Positions 8,433 through 17,272 of a DNA stretch of 64,000 nucleotides are shown here, piece by piece. Position numbers and translations under genes: made by a program. The stretch comes from Wukongibacter sp050859025 (GTDB taxonomy: Bacteria; Bacillota; Clostridia; Peptostreptococcales; Caminicellaceae). Under the pieces are notes generated by a model. It was not told the origin of the DNA. It saw only the letters and a program-made list of their open reading frames with translations, and searched no databases. The number at the start of each line of letters is the position of its first letter. Positions within the stretch are counted from its first letter, which is position 1. The DNA is taken from NCBI RefSeq assembly GCF_050859025.1, contig NZ_CP138200.1, positions 1,364,001 through 1,428,000 of the forward strand, read 5' to 3'.

Positions 8433-10235
8433 GTGGAATCAAAAAAAATTAGATGGGGTATAAAAAATAAGATTTTAATCAGTTTGATTGGACTTAGTAT
8501 TGTATTGACGATTATTCTTATGTTTGTTTCAAATCTTATGATTGATAGGGTAAAGAATCAAGTAATTGGTAAAATGGATAATCAATTAAGAGAAGATTAC
8601 GATGTGATGGTAAAGTCTGAGGTTGAAATCGTAGTAAGTATGCTTGAGAAAATAAATAGCAAGGTTCAAAAAGGAGAAATTTCTTTAAGTGAAGGAAAAG
8701 AATTAGGTGCTGATTTAATTAGAGGATTAAAGTACGGAGAAGATGGTAGTGGATATTTTTGGGCTGATACTTCTAAGGGTATTAATGTAGCTTTTCTTGG
8801 AGATAAGGAGGTTGAGGGAAAAAGTAGATTGAATCTTCAAGATACTAAAGGGACTTATGTAATAAAAGAAGTAATTGCTAATGCTATGAAGCCCGGCGGT
8901 GGTTATACAGACTATTGGTATCCTAAACTAGGAGAAACAGAGGCTTCACCTAAGAGAAGCTATAGTTTATATTTTAAGCCCTTTGATTGGGTTATAGGAA
9001 CAGGCTCGTACATAGATGATATAGATCATATTATAGACTCCGAAAAGGAAGCAATAGAATCGAATAAGAATAAAATTCTTATAACTATGATTATATGGTC
9101 AGCTATATGTTTGATAGTAGTAGGCTTTATAGCCATATATTTAGGAAAGAAAATTTCCAATCCAATTATAAAGCTTACGAGTCTAATCGATAAGACTGCT
9201 AAATTTGATTTAACCTATGATGAATCATTTCAATTATTATTAAAGAATAGTGATGAGACGGGAATTATGGCTAAACAAGTTTATGATATGAGAGAAGCTT
9301 TAAGGGGAATAGTTGGAACTATAAAAGGTCAATCACAAAATTTACTAGATAGTTCATCTCATCTATCTCAAAATACAAATGAGACAGCCCTATCCATTGA
9401 TGAGGTTGCTAAAGCAATAGAAGAATTAGCAAGTGGCTCCACAAACCAAGCGGCAGAGGCTAGCGACAGTACATTAAAACTGGAAAATTTAAATGAAAAA
9501 ATAGATGATTTGATTAAGAGTACTAATTTAATAAGTAGTTACACAGAAAAAACAAATGAAGTTAATACAAAATCACTATCCACAATGAAAGAGCTACAAA
9601 GAAGCTTTAAAGCAAATAATGAAATGACAGAAGAGATTAGCCAAAATATTGATAGTCTTTCGGTAAAGTCTAGTGATATAGGAGAAATAGTTGGTGTTAT
9701 ACAATCCATAGCAGAACAGACAAACCTTCTAGCACTCAATGCTGCTATTGAAGCTGCTAGGGCTGGAGATGCTGGTAAAGGGTTTGCGGTAGTAGCAGAA
9801 GAGGTTAGAAAGCTGGCAGAAGAAACGGCCAATTCAACTCATAAAATTGAGGATATTACTACTGAGATACAAAAAGAGGTTAAAAATGTAAACCATACTA
9901 TGGATAAAACTAGGGTTGTGGTTCAAAACGCCGATAAGGCAGCAGTGGAAGTAGAGAAGGTATTTAGAGAAACTACAGAGTCAGTAGAGAAAATAACTGA
10001 GCAGCTAGGGAGTTTAGCTGGAAACATAGATATTGTAAACCAATATAAAGAAGATGTTACCTTGTCAATACAAAATATTGCTTCGGTTATCCAGCAATCT
10101 TCGGCATCTACAGAAGAGTTATCGGCCTCAATAGAAGAGCAATCAGCAACTATACAAGAAATGGCTGATATGGCTGAAAGGCTTAAGGATATAGCAAATG
10201 ATCTAGGTGACGAGGTTAATATCTTTAAAGTTTAA
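8433..10235 (+). CDS. Methyl-accepting chemotaxis protein with a single Cache sensor
   Basis: A 600-residue chemoreceptor. A membrane helix (about 12-32) is followed by an extracellular sCache_2 domain (about 35-205) recognisable from DGSGYFWADTSKG and KPFDWVIGTGSYIDDID, a second helix (about 210-235), a HAMP segment, and a long coiled-coil signalling domain. The hairpin tip reads AEQTNLLALNAAIEAARAGDAGKGFAVVAEEVRKLAEE across residues 427-464 (the kinase-contacting region). sCache_2 domains often bind short carboxylates, but the ligand is not visible. The GTG at 8433 follows AAAGGAGGG at good spacing. It is transcribed alone and no chemotaxis operon is present in the window. Confidence 0.95.
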   Translation: MESKKIRWGIKNKILISLIGLSIVLTIILMFVSNLMIDRVKNQVIGKMDNQLREDYDVMVKSEVEIVVSMLEKINSKVQKGEISLSEGKELGADLIRGLKYGEDGSGYFWADTSKGINVAFLGDKEVEGKSRLNLQDTKGTYVIKEVIANAMKPGGGYTDYWYPKLGETEASPKRSYSLYFKPFDWVIGTGSYIDDIDHIIDSEKEAIESNKNKILITMIIWSAICLIVVGFIAIYLGKKISNPIIKLTSLIDKTAKFDLTYDESFQLLLKNSDETGIMAKQVYDMREALRGIVGTIKGQSQNLLDSSSHLSQNTNETALSIDEVAKAIEELASGSTNQAAEASDSTLKLENLNEKIDDLIKSTNLISSYTEKTNEVNTKSLSTMKELQRSFKANNEMTEEISQNIDSLSVKSSDIGEIVGVIQSIAEQTNLLALNAAIEAARAGDAGKGFAVVAEEVRKLAEETANSTHKIEDITTEIQKEVKNVNHTMDKTRVVVQNADKAAVEVEKVFRETTESVEKITEQLGSLAGNIDIVNQYKEDVTLSIQNIASVIQQSSASTEELSASIEEQSATIQEMADMAERLKDIANDLGDEVNIFKV

Positions 10236-10304
10236 AAATTTATAAACTAAATTAATATAGTTTGTAAGGCTATCTAAACAAAGCTCTTTACAAAATGTAG
10301 CCTA

Positions 10305-10361
10305 AGGGTGTTTTAGAATGAACTTTAAGTAATTTAGAGGTTTTTCATTCTGAAACACCCT
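10305..10361 (+). repeat. Family-2 palindrome (18-bp arms) after the chemoreceptor gene
   Basis: AGGGTGTTTTAGAATGAA and TTCATTCTGAAACACCCT pair with one G-T. There is no T run, so it is not a standard terminator, although it may act as one. A related palindrome occurs at 59741-59800. The rest of 10236-10561 is AT-rich and shows nothing recognisable. Confidence 0.7.
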
Positions 10362-10561
10362 ATAATTATCTTGTATTAAAAATATAAGGAAAATTTATGT
10401 AGAAAAAAGAAGAATGAACTATTATAATAGAAATATGAAATATACCATATTCTAACATATTCTAATTGTGAATTGCTTTTAGAATTTATTGATTAACATT
10501 GCAAATAATAAACAAAGAAAGAATTTTTAAAAGATATCAGCTTATGAAAAGAGGTTTTTAT

Positions 10562-12388
10562 ATGAATAATAAAAAGGGTTCAGGTAACAAGCGTAATCCT
10601 AAACTAATCAGATTTTTAATCTATTATAGCTGTATAATACTAGTGACTATGTTCGTATTTAATATTTTTTTGAATCCACTTAGAACAAATAAGATTAGCT
10701 ATAGTGAGTTTGAAGAGATGGGTAGACAACGAAAGATTGAGGAAGTTCAAATTTCCAGCGATAAGATTTACTTAACTGTGAAGGAAGAGGGAAAGGCGGA
10801 GGATATTTATATTACAGAGAAAATTGAAGATCCAGACTTAATTAATAAGCTGAATCAATGGGGCGTTAAAAAATATGGTGCTGTTCCAGAGACCAAAAGT
10901 CCTTTAGCACAGTTTTTTATGTCATGGGTGCTTCCAATAATATTTTTTATGTTCATAGGAAGATTGTTAACCAGTAGAATGCAAAAAAGTATGGGTGGTT
11001 TTGGAAAGAGTACGGCTAAGGAATATAATGTTGAAAATAATACTGGTATAACCTTTGATGATGTGGCAGGTCAAGAAGAGGCGAAAAATTCATTACAGGA
11101 AATTGTAGATTATTTACATAATCCTAGAAAATATAAAGAAATTGGAGCAAAGCTTCCAAAGGGAGAACTGTTGGTTGGACCTCCGGGAACGGGAAAAACC
11201 CTATTGGCTAAGGCTGTTGCAGGAGAAGCTAAGGTTCCATTTTTCTCAATTTCTGGATCAGAATTTGTACAAATGTTTGTAGGGATGGGGGCTGCAAGGG
11301 TTAGAGATCTATTTAACCAAGCTAAGAAAAAAGCTCCTTGTATAATATTTATTGACGAGATTGATGCTATTGGAAAATCAAGGGATACAAGAATATCTGG
11401 GGGAAATGATGAAAGGGAGCAAACCTTAAATCAGTTACTTACAGAGATGGATGGCTTTGATTCTTCGGAAAATCCAGTTATAGTTCTGGCGGCAACCAAT
11501 AGACCTGATGTTTTAGATAAGGCCCTTTTGAGGCCAGGCAGATTTGATAGAAGGGTTATCGTAAGTAAGCCCGATCTTATGGGTAGAAAGAAGATTTTGG
11601 AGGTGCATATTAAAAATGTTAAGCTGGCAGACGATGTGGATTTAGATTCAATAGCTAGAATTACATCGGGTTCATCAGGAGCCGACTTAGCCAACATAGT
11701 CAATGAAGCAGCACTAAGGGCAGTTAGAAACGGTAGGAAGGAAGTAACTCAGAGGGATCTAGAAGAAGCTATGGAAGTAGTTTTTGCTGGGGAAGCTAAA
11801 AAAGATAGAATAATGTCCAAAACAGAAAGAGCGCTTGTTGCTTATCATGAAGCAGGACATGCACTAGCGGGGGCCTTGCAGAAAAGCACAGACCCTGTAG
11901 CTAAAATAACTATAGTGCCTACAACTATGGGTGCCCTAGGGTATACATTACAGCTTCCTACTGAAGAGAAATACTTAGTTTCAAAGGATGAACTAGAAGA
12001 AAGAATTGTTGTAATGCTCGCAGGTAGAGCTGCTGAGGAAGTTAAATTCAGTCAAATTACTACAGGAGCCTCTAATGACATTGAAAAGGCTACTCAACTT
12101 GCAAGAAATATGGTAACAATCTATGGAATGAGTGATAAATTTGATATGATGGGACTAGAGAATGCATCTAATAGATATATTGATGGTTCGCCTATAAAAA
12201 ATTATGGAACTGAGACAGGTAAGGAAATTGATGAAGAAGTATTATCCATAATTAGATATTCTCATCAAAAAGCTAAGAAGCTATTAATTGACAATAGAGA
12301 ATTGTTAGAAAAGGTAGCTAAACTACTCCTAGAAAAAGAAACTATATCTGGTGAAGAATTTTATAGGATTGTTAATGAAAATAGTTAA
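10562..12388 (+). CDS. ftsH: ATP-dependent zinc metalloprotease FtsH
   Basis: About 608 residues, the normal size. Two N-terminal membrane helices (about 18-37 and 112-132) flank an external domain. The AAA+ module has Walker A GPPGTGKT, Walker B IIFIDEID and the second region of homology ATNRPDVLDKALLRPGRFDR. The protease zinc site is HEAGH. It degrades membrane and short-lived cytoplasmic proteins as a hexamer. The ATG at 10562 is seven bases after AAAAGAGG; in-frame codons upstream lack such a site. It is not next to tilS or hpt, so it may be an additional paralog rather than the housekeeping copy; that is inference. Confidence 0.93.
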   Translation: MNNKKGSGNKRNPKLIRFLIYYSCIILVTMFVFNIFLNPLRTNKISYSEFEEMGRQRKIEEVQISSDKIYLTVKEEGKAEDIYITEKIEDPDLINKLNQWGVKKYGAVPETKSPLAQFFMSWVLPIIFFMFIGRLLTSRMQKSMGGFGKSTAKEYNVENNTGITFDDVAGQEEAKNSLQEIVDYLHNPRKYKEIGAKLPKGELLVGPPGTGKTLLAKAVAGEAKVPFFSISGSEFVQMFVGMGAARVRDLFNQAKKKAPCIIFIDEIDAIGKSRDTRISGGNDEREQTLNQLLTEMDGFDSSENPVIVLAATNRPDVLDKALLRPGRFDRRVIVSKPDLMGRKKILEVHIKNVKLADDVDLDSIARITSGSSGADLANIVNEAALRAVRNGRKEVTQRDLEEAMEVVFAGEAKKDRIMSKTERALVAYHEAGHALAGALQKSTDPVAKITIVPTTMGALGYTLQLPTEEKYLVSKDELEERIVVMLAGRAAEEVKFSQITTGASNDIEKATQLARNMVTIYGMSDKFDMMGLENASNRYIDGSPIKNYGTETGKEIDEEVLSIIRYSHQKAKKLLIDNRELLEKVAKLLLEKETISGEEFYRIVNENS

Positions 12389-12417
12389 ATAGATATTTGC
12401 TTTAGGGGGAATAGCAG

Positions 12418-12741
12418 TTGGTATATGATAAAAGCACAATCTATATTCTAGGAACTTCTAAAATAGGAAAAAGTGATCCTATTTCAGCCATGTTTGATAT
12501 TTTTTTTATTGGAATTATATTGGATAGAAGGACCGGAAAAATAATTGATTCAACCTGTAATATGGTGAGGGATGTTACTAATGACTTTATTAGATCTATT
12601 CTTATTGGTTATAATCTCATGGATGATATAGATGAGATAGTTAATGAGATAAAAGATAGGTTTTATGGAATGGCCCAAAAGGCAGTGATTGCGGCTGTAA
12701 AGGATGCTAGAAATAAACTTGCGATGATTATTCATGATTGA
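12418..12741 (+). CDS. DUF3870 domain protein
   Basis: A 107-residue soluble protein matching the small uncharacterised DUF3870 family: early IYILGTSKIGKSDPI, then VGI-like strands, GKIIDSTCNMVRDVTNDFI and a C-terminal helix ending AVIAAVKDARNKL. It probably starts at the TTG at 12418, eight bases after AGGGGG, since no ATG with a comparable site is available. It follows ftsH by 29 bp and may be co-transcribed with it. Function is unknown. Confidence 0.75.
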   Translation: MVYDKSTIYILGTSKIGKSDPISAMFDIFFIGIILDRRTGKIIDSTCNMVRDVTNDFIRSILIGYNLMDDIDEIVNEIKDRFYGMAQKAVIAAVKDARNKLAMIIHD

Positions 12742-12865
12742 ACTATTATTGGAAAAGAAGTATAATAAGTATAATATAGGATTCATATAAGGAAATATTA
12801 GAAAAATTAATACTATGTTTTGTTTACTAGTATATTGATGACCTCTATATATAATTGTAGATAAG

Positions 12866-12898
12866 ACCCAGTTAACTTTATGTTATGCTGGGTTTTTT
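12866..12898 (+). terminator. Terminator after the DUF3870 gene
   Basis: ACCCAG and CTGGGT arms with an extended AAC/GTT pairing inside and TTTTTT after. It closes the ftsH-DUF3870 unit. Confidence 0.75.
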
Positions 12899-13018
12899 GT
12901 ATTCTTGTAAAGAAAATATAGACTTATGAGTAAGTTTTCTAGAGATTAAATGTAGAACTATATATGGTTAAAGAGTTTATCAGAATAATTTAAAGACTTA
13001 GAGGAGGTTTGAGATAAA

Positions 13019-13915
13019 ATGAGTCAAAGATATATTAAAGAAATTGAAAATATAATTAGAAAAAATTTGGAACATAGGGGTCTTGATAGAGCAAGGTTAG
13101 TAAATGAGCTAGAGGAGGCCGCTATGGAGCTTTTGTCAAGCTCGACAGTTTTAATCTTAACAGGTTTTGTTATTAGAGACAGCCTTACAGGTGAAACTGA
13201 CGGACCAATTGGAGCAATATCTCTAGCAAGCTCCTTAGAGCAGCTAGGAAAAGAAGTTGTGCTAGTTACAGATATATATACAAAAGATATTCTGTATAGC
13301 TGCTGCTCTGTAAAAGAGGTTAAAGCATCAATAGAAATTGTTCCACTAGAAAAGGCAGAAGAATCATGTTATGAGCTGCTAAAAAAATATAAGCCATCCC
13401 ATGTAATAGCTATAGAAAGGCCAGGAAGAGCTAAGGATGGACGTTGCTATTCTATGAGAGGAGAAGATCTTAGTGACCTAGTTCCAAATACAGACTTTCT
13501 TTTTCAAAAGTCTAAAGAGCTTGGAATACCTAGATTAGCCATTGGAGATGGTGGAAATGAAATTGGGATGGGTAAGATTTCTTCAATTGTTACCAATTTT
13601 GTAGATAAAGGAGATAAAATATGTGCAGCTATAGGTGCTGATTATTTAATATTAGCAGGAGTGTCAAATTGGGGTGGTCATGCCCTATCGGCAGCTCTTT
13701 CTATACTTACTAATACCATGTTACTTCACGATAATACGACAGAAATACTCCTGTTAAAGAGTATAATAGCTTCTGGGTCTGTCGATGGATGTACAAAAAA
13801 GAGTACATTAACTGTAGATGGTTTAAGCTTGGAAGATAATATATATATTTTTGAAAGAATACGAAATACAGTAGAAGATGCCATAGACATTGAATCCAAT
13901 GAGACAATAGCCTAA
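13019..13915 (+). CDS. D-glutamate cyclase-like protein (DUF4392 family)
   Basis: 298 residues resembling the C-terminal domain of the D-glutamate cyclases (DUF4392; human DGLUCY). Typical stretches are LTGFVIRDSLTGETDGPIGA near residue 45, ERPGRAKDGRCYSMRGEDLS near 135 and the acidic glycine-rich AIGDGGNEIGMG near 180, followed by CAAIGADYLILAGVSNWGGHAL. Family members convert D-glutamate to 5-oxo-D-proline; this copy is inferred to do the same or a related lactamisation. The ATG at 13019 follows GAGGAGG. It is a monocistronic gene flanked by terminators. Confidence 0.8.
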   Translation: MSQRYIKEIENIIRKNLEHRGLDRARLVNELEEAAMELLSSSTVLILTGFVIRDSLTGETDGPIGAISLASSLEQLGKEVVLVTDIYTKDILYSCCSVKEVKASIEIVPLEKAEESCYELLKKYKPSHVIAIERPGRAKDGRCYSMRGEDLSDLVPNTDFLFQKSKELGIPRLAIGDGGNEIGMGKISSIVTNFVDKGDKICAAIGADYLILAGVSNWGGHALSAALSILTNTMLLHDNTTEILLLKSIIASGSVDGCTKKSTLTVDGLSLEDNIYIFERIRNTVEDAIDIESNETIA

Positions 13916-13924
13916 TGATCCATG

Positions 13925-13982
13925 AAAGAAAGAATTAAATCTAGATTATCTGCACAAAGTTTAAAAATATTATTCTTTCTTT
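13925..13982. terminator. Possible bidirectional terminator between convergent genes
   Basis: Arms AAAGAAAGAAT and ATTCTTTCTTT flank a 36-base AT-rich loop between the rightward cyclase-like gene and the leftward small gene at 13990. Confidence 0.45.
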
Positions 13983-13989
13983 GAAAGCT

Positions 13990-14193
13990 TTAGTGAATTT
14001 GAGGATTAGAATAGCTGGTAGCGTTATAGTATAATATTTCTAAAATCATACTAATACTCAGATTTATATTTAAATCATTAGCATAGGCCCTTAACAGTAA
14101 TATTTTTGTAGTTAAAGGAAAATCTTCTCTATTAAGCTTGTTAACATAGTCTAGTATAGAAATTAATCTATTTTGAAAAAGATCTAAAGTCAT
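13990..14193 (-). CDS. Small hypothetical protein (67 aa)
   Basis: A short predicted helical protein of 67 residues. It starts MTLDLFQNRLISILDYVNK and has no signal peptide or recognised domain. It is supported mainly by a strong minus-strand ribosome-binding site (AAGGGGGA five bases before the ATG at 14193) and by being the only plausible gene in an otherwise open stretch. I do not recognise the family. Confidence 0.5.
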   Translation of the reverse strand: MTLDLFQNRLISILDYVNKLNREDFPLTTKILLLRAYANDLNINLSISMILEILYYNATSYSNPQIH

Positions 14194-14318
14194 TAAAAAT
14201 CCCCCTTGAGATTAAATATAAAGTAATGGCATTTTAGAGATTAATAAATTTTACTGAAAGAATGTAGAAGTATTCGTAGGTTAAGTAAAATTTATCTAAA
14301 GTTTTAAGGTGTCATAAC

Positions 14319-14428
14319 TATAGAGATTCTAGTCAAAACTTTAATTTATACACATCAAAAATCCTAAAATTCATCGGATATTTTGATGTGTATAAATTAA
14401 GATTTACTTGTAACTATATATATAGAAT
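14319..14428. repeat. Family-3 palindromic repeat, complete copy
   Basis: The left arm runs from ATAGAGATTCTAGTC to ACACATCAAAAATCC and the right arm starts GGATATTTTGATGTG, giving roughly 45 bp of imperfect inverted repeat. Partial relatives lie at 7154, 19331 and 56729. There is no ORF inside, so it resembles a small non-autonomous palindromic element. The rest of 14194-14655 shows nothing else recognisable. Confidence 0.75.
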
Positions 14429-14655
14429 TCGATTATGACTCTAAATTTAAGGTGCTAATATATGTAGTAATATATGGTACTATATCAACATTATGGATAG
14501 ACTTGTTTGAAGGCTGAATGGTAAATAGATGTGGTGGTAATTATAATTAATTGTTCCAAATAATTCTTTGGTAGGGGTATTAATTTTGGAGAAGATATAT
14601 AATATAGATTAAATTAATATATTTGAAATTTTGTTAAAAAAAATGTATAATTATA

Positions 14656-14669
14656 TGGAATCGGTAACA
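14656..14669 (+). promoter_or_regulatory. Degenerate LacI/CcpA-type operator upstream of the LacI-family gene
   Basis: TGGAATCGGTAACA fits TGWAANCGNTNWCA except for the third base. It lies 69 bp before the regulator's start, so autoregulation is plausible. Confidence 0.45.
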
Positions 14670-14737
14670 CACAACTATTTAAAAATATATGCAAGTATTT
14701 TACTTGAAGTCTTTTTAAGGCTTAGGGGGAAAACAAA

Positions 14738-15760
14738 ATGGCTGTTACAATAAATGATATAGCAAAGGCTGCTGGAGTATCTCGTACTACTGTTTCGAGA
14801 GTACTAAATGATTCAGGCTATGTAAAGGAAGAAACAAGGGAAAAGATTGAAAAGGCAATAAGAGAGCTTAATTATACTCCTAGTGCTATAGCAAGGAGTT
14901 TATCTACAAATAAGACTAACACTATCGGTGTTATAGTACCTGAAATCAACAACCCCTTTTTTGGAGAAATAATAAAGGGAATTGGTCAAGTAGCAGATGA
15001 ACATAATTTAAATATTATTCTTTGTAATACTGATGATAATAGGGAGAAAGAATTAAAGGCCTTAAAGGTTCTAAAGGGACAAAGGATATTAGGTATAATT
15101 ATTACTCCAACATTTCCAGAAGATAAATTTAACAGTGAGTATTTAAATACTCTTGAGAATTTAGGTATTCCTGTTGTTTTGATAGATGGACATGTTAAGT
15201 ATTTCAATTTTAGTGGAGTTTTTATCGATCATATAAAGGGTGCCTTTGATGGAACAAATGCATTAATAGAAGAAGGACATAGAAAAATAGCAATAATTAC
15301 TGGTGATATGAATTCAAGGCCAGCAAGAGATAGACTAGAGGGATATAAAAAAGCTTTAGTTATGAATAATATCTCTGTCGATGAAAGATATATTTTTTAC
15401 GGTGATTATAAGCATGAAAAAGCCTATGAAATAACGAAGAAATTGCTTCAAATGAAGAATAGACCTACTGCTATTTTTGTAATGAGTAATATGATGATTT
15501 TAGGGTGTATGAAAGCTTTATATGAAGAAAATGTTAGTGTTCCAGAAGAAATGGCTATTATAGGTTTTGATAAGATTGATGCATTAAATATTATAGGGAT
15601 GAATATTAGTTTTATAAATGGACCTACCATTGAAATGGGTAGAACGGGTATGGAACTTCTTATAGATAATTTAAATAATAAAACAGACAAAAAAGAGCTA
15701 AAGAGAATAACTCTATTACCAGAGCTTGTTCTTAAAGGGTCAGAAAAGTATACAAAATAA
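14738..15760 (+). CDS. LacI-family transcriptional regulator, probably of the deo genes
   Basis: 340 residues. The N-terminal helix-turn-helix TINDIAKAAGVSRTTVSRVLN and hinge SAIARSLSTNKT are typical of LacI proteins, followed by a periplasmic-binding-protein-like ligand domain (IGVIVPEINNPFFGEIIKGI onward). It lacks the HPr-contact features that would mark CcpA, though I cannot exclude this by eye. It is directly upstream of deoC, cdd and pdp, with a perfect operator in between, so it is inferred to repress deoxyribonucleoside catabolism and respond to a nucleoside or deoxyribose phosphate. The ATG at 14738 follows AGGGGG. Confidence 0.88.
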   Translation: MAVTINDIAKAAGVSRTTVSRVLNDSGYVKEETREKIEKAIRELNYTPSAIARSLSTNKTNTIGVIVPEINNPFFGEIIKGIGQVADEHNLNIILCNTDDNREKELKALKVLKGQRILGIIITPTFPEDKFNSEYLNTLENLGIPVVLIDGHVKYFNFSGVFIDHIKGAFDGTNALIEEGHRKIAIITGDMNSRPARDRLEGYKKALVMNNISVDERYIFYGDYKHEKAYEITKKLLQMKNRPTAIFVMSNMMILGCMKALYEENVSVPEEMAIIGFDKIDALNIIGMNISFINGPTIEMGRTGMELLIDNLNNKTDKKELKRITLLPELVLKGSEKYTK

Positions 15761-15787
15761 AATGTGAATAATATTGTTCACATTTTT
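15759..15787 (+). terminator. Terminator after the LacI-family gene
   Basis: AAAATGTGAA and TTCACATTTTT arms around an eight-base loop; separates the regulator from the deoC promoter. Confidence 0.65.
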
Positions 15788-15801
15788 ACACTTGGTTTAT
15801 A

Positions 15802-15838
15802 TGAAACCGTTTACATATAAATGAAAATTTTATATTTA
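15802..15838 (+). promoter_or_regulatory. deoC promoter with overlapping LacI/CcpA-type operator
   Basis: TGAAACCGTTTACA (15802-15815) matches the operator/cre consensus TGWAANCGNTNWCA at every position. Its last six bases, TTTACA, can serve as a -35 element with TATTTA seventeen bases later as -10. Binding there would block RNA polymerase. The neighbouring LacI-family protein is the obvious ligand, but CcpA could also bind. Confidence 0.7.
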
Positions 15839-15870
15839 TAGATATTAATAACTAAAAGGAGAGGATAGAA

Positions 15871-16539
15871 ATGAAGATACAAGAATATATCGATCATACT
15901 TTATTAAAACCAGCTTCAACTGAGGAACAGATAAAAAAAATTTGTGAGGAAGCTAAGGAATATGGGTTTGCTTCAGTTTGTGTGAATGCTTACTATACTT
16001 CATTAGTAAGAAAGGAACTAGAGGGTAGTAATGTAAAAACATGTGTAGTAGTAGGATTTCCATTAGGAGCTACAACGAAAGAAGTAAAAGCTTTTGAGAC
16101 TAAGCAGGCAATTGAGAATGGTGCTCAGGAAATAGATATGGTAATCAATGTTGGAGCATTAAAGGATAAAAAATATGATGACGTTAAAGAAGATATTATG
16201 GCAGTAGTTGATGCTGCTAAGGGAAAAGCCTTAGTAAAGGTTATATTGGAAACCTGCCTATTGACTGATGAAGAAAAGGTGAGGGCATGTGAGCTTTCTA
16301 AGGAAGCTGGAGCAGATTTTATAAAGACATCAACAGGATTTTCTACTGGTGGAGCAACCGTTAATGATATCAAATTAATGAGAGAAACTGTAGGCACAGA
16401 TATGGGAGTTAAGGCATCTGGTGGTGTGAGAACTAAGGAAGATGCAGAGGCAGTTATAGCAGCTGGTGCAAGTAGAATAGGAGCTAGTTCTTCAATTGCA
16501 ATTGTAGAGGGAACTAAGAATTCTAATGGTGGATATTAA
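15871..16539 (+). CDS. deoC: Deoxyribose-phosphate aldolase
   Basis: 222 residues, the normal length for DeoC. It cleaves 2-deoxyribose-5-phosphate to acetaldehyde and glyceraldehyde-3-phosphate. The Schiff-base lysine is in GADFIKTSTGF (about residue 151) and the second active-site lysine in VKASGGVRT (about 180); EYIDHTLLKP near the N-terminus is the family opening. The ATG at 15871 follows AGGAGAGGA. It heads a deoC-cdd-pdp set behind an operator-controlled promoter. The acetaldehyde it makes is the same intermediate as in the eut pathway further along the window. Confidence 0.96.
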   Translation: MKIQEYIDHTLLKPASTEEQIKKICEEAKEYGFASVCVNAYYTSLVRKELEGSNVKTCVVVGFPLGATTKEVKAFETKQAIENGAQEIDMVINVGALKDKKYDDVKEDIMAVVDAAKGKALVKVILETCLLTDEEKVRACELSKEAGADFIKTSTGFSTGGATVNDIKLMRETVGTDMGVKASGGVRTKEDAEAVIAAGASRIGASSSIAIVEGTKNSNGGY

Positions 16540-16646
16540 TGGATATGAGGAAATTGCATAATAGATGTGGTATGGCTCTAAGGTTTTTGAGACTATATGT
16601 AATAGTAAATTTTTTAGAATCGTAATTATGCAATTTGCTTAATATG

Positions 16647-16826
16647 ACCCGTTGTGCTAGTTCCTGTAGCGGGGAGTGATGCTATTTCATTTTCGTTCAT
16701 GCAATGAACCTGTTTTTCTATATATTTTGAAGGTGAAAACAGATTCCTTGAAATCACTAAAATGAAATATCATAACTCCCTAGGTATTACAAAATCAAAA
16801 TATATGATTAACTAGCTAGGCGGGTT
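16647..16826 (+). repeat. Structured repeat element, copy A (upstream of cdd)
   Basis: About 180 bp bounded by imperfect terminal inverted repeats (ACCCGTTGTGCTAGTT; AACTAGCTAGGCGGGT). Inside, 16674-16695 and 16760-16781 form a 22-bp stem with two mismatches, enclosing the conserved hairpin GTTCATGCAATGAAC and a CTGTTTT/AAAACAG hairpin. The right end is 33 bases before the cdd start codon. Related copies are at 37481, 48533, 52975 and 55171. No ORF is inside. Confidence 0.8.
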
Positions 16827-16859
16827 AATATAATAAAATAAGGCAAATAGGAGGATAGT

Positions 16860-17249
16860 ATGGATAAAAAATTACTTATTAAAAAGGCTCTAGAGGCCAA
16901 AGAAAAGGCATATACTCCATATTCCAAATTTAATGTTGGAGCTGCACTATTAACAAGTACTGGAAAAATATATACAGGCTGCAATATTGAGTGTGCATCA
17001 TATACACCGACTATTTGTGCAGAAAGAACAGCAATAGCTAAGGCGGTTTCAGAAGGAGATAGGGAGATTGTAGCTATAGCAGTAACAGGTGATTCTCAAT
17101 GGACTTACCCATGTGGAGTTTGTAGGCAGGTAATAAGGGAATTTGGCAAGGATGTAATAGTAATTGTTGCTAACTCCGAAGACGAATACAGAGAATACAC
17201 TCTTGATGAATTATTACCCAATAGCTTTGGGCCGGAGGATTTAAAATAA
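16860..17249 (+). CDS. cdd: Cytidine deaminase
   Basis: 129 residues, standard for the tetrameric bacterial enzyme. It converts cytidine and deoxycytidine to uridine and deoxyuridine, which the next gene's product can phosphorolyse. The zinc and catalytic motif is CAERTAI (residues about 52-58) with PCGVCRQ (about 86-92) supplying the other zinc cysteines. The ATG at 16860 follows AGGAGG. It lies 320 bp after deoC, separated by a repeat element, and 23 bp before the phosphorylase gene. Confidence 0.96.
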   Translation: MDKKLLIKKALEAKEKAYTPYSKFNVGAALLTSTGKIYTGCNIECASYTPTICAERTAIAKAVSEGDREIVAIAVTGDSQWTYPCGVCRQVIREFGKDVIVIVANSEDEYREYTLDELLPNSFGPEDLK

Positions 17250-17272
17250 CTTAATTGCATGAGGTGAGAAAA

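Noticed and set aside
12850..12900. T-box or other leader before the D-glutamate cyclase-like gene
   Set aside because: Only an intrinsic terminator of the preceding gene is present; no T-box bulge sequence.
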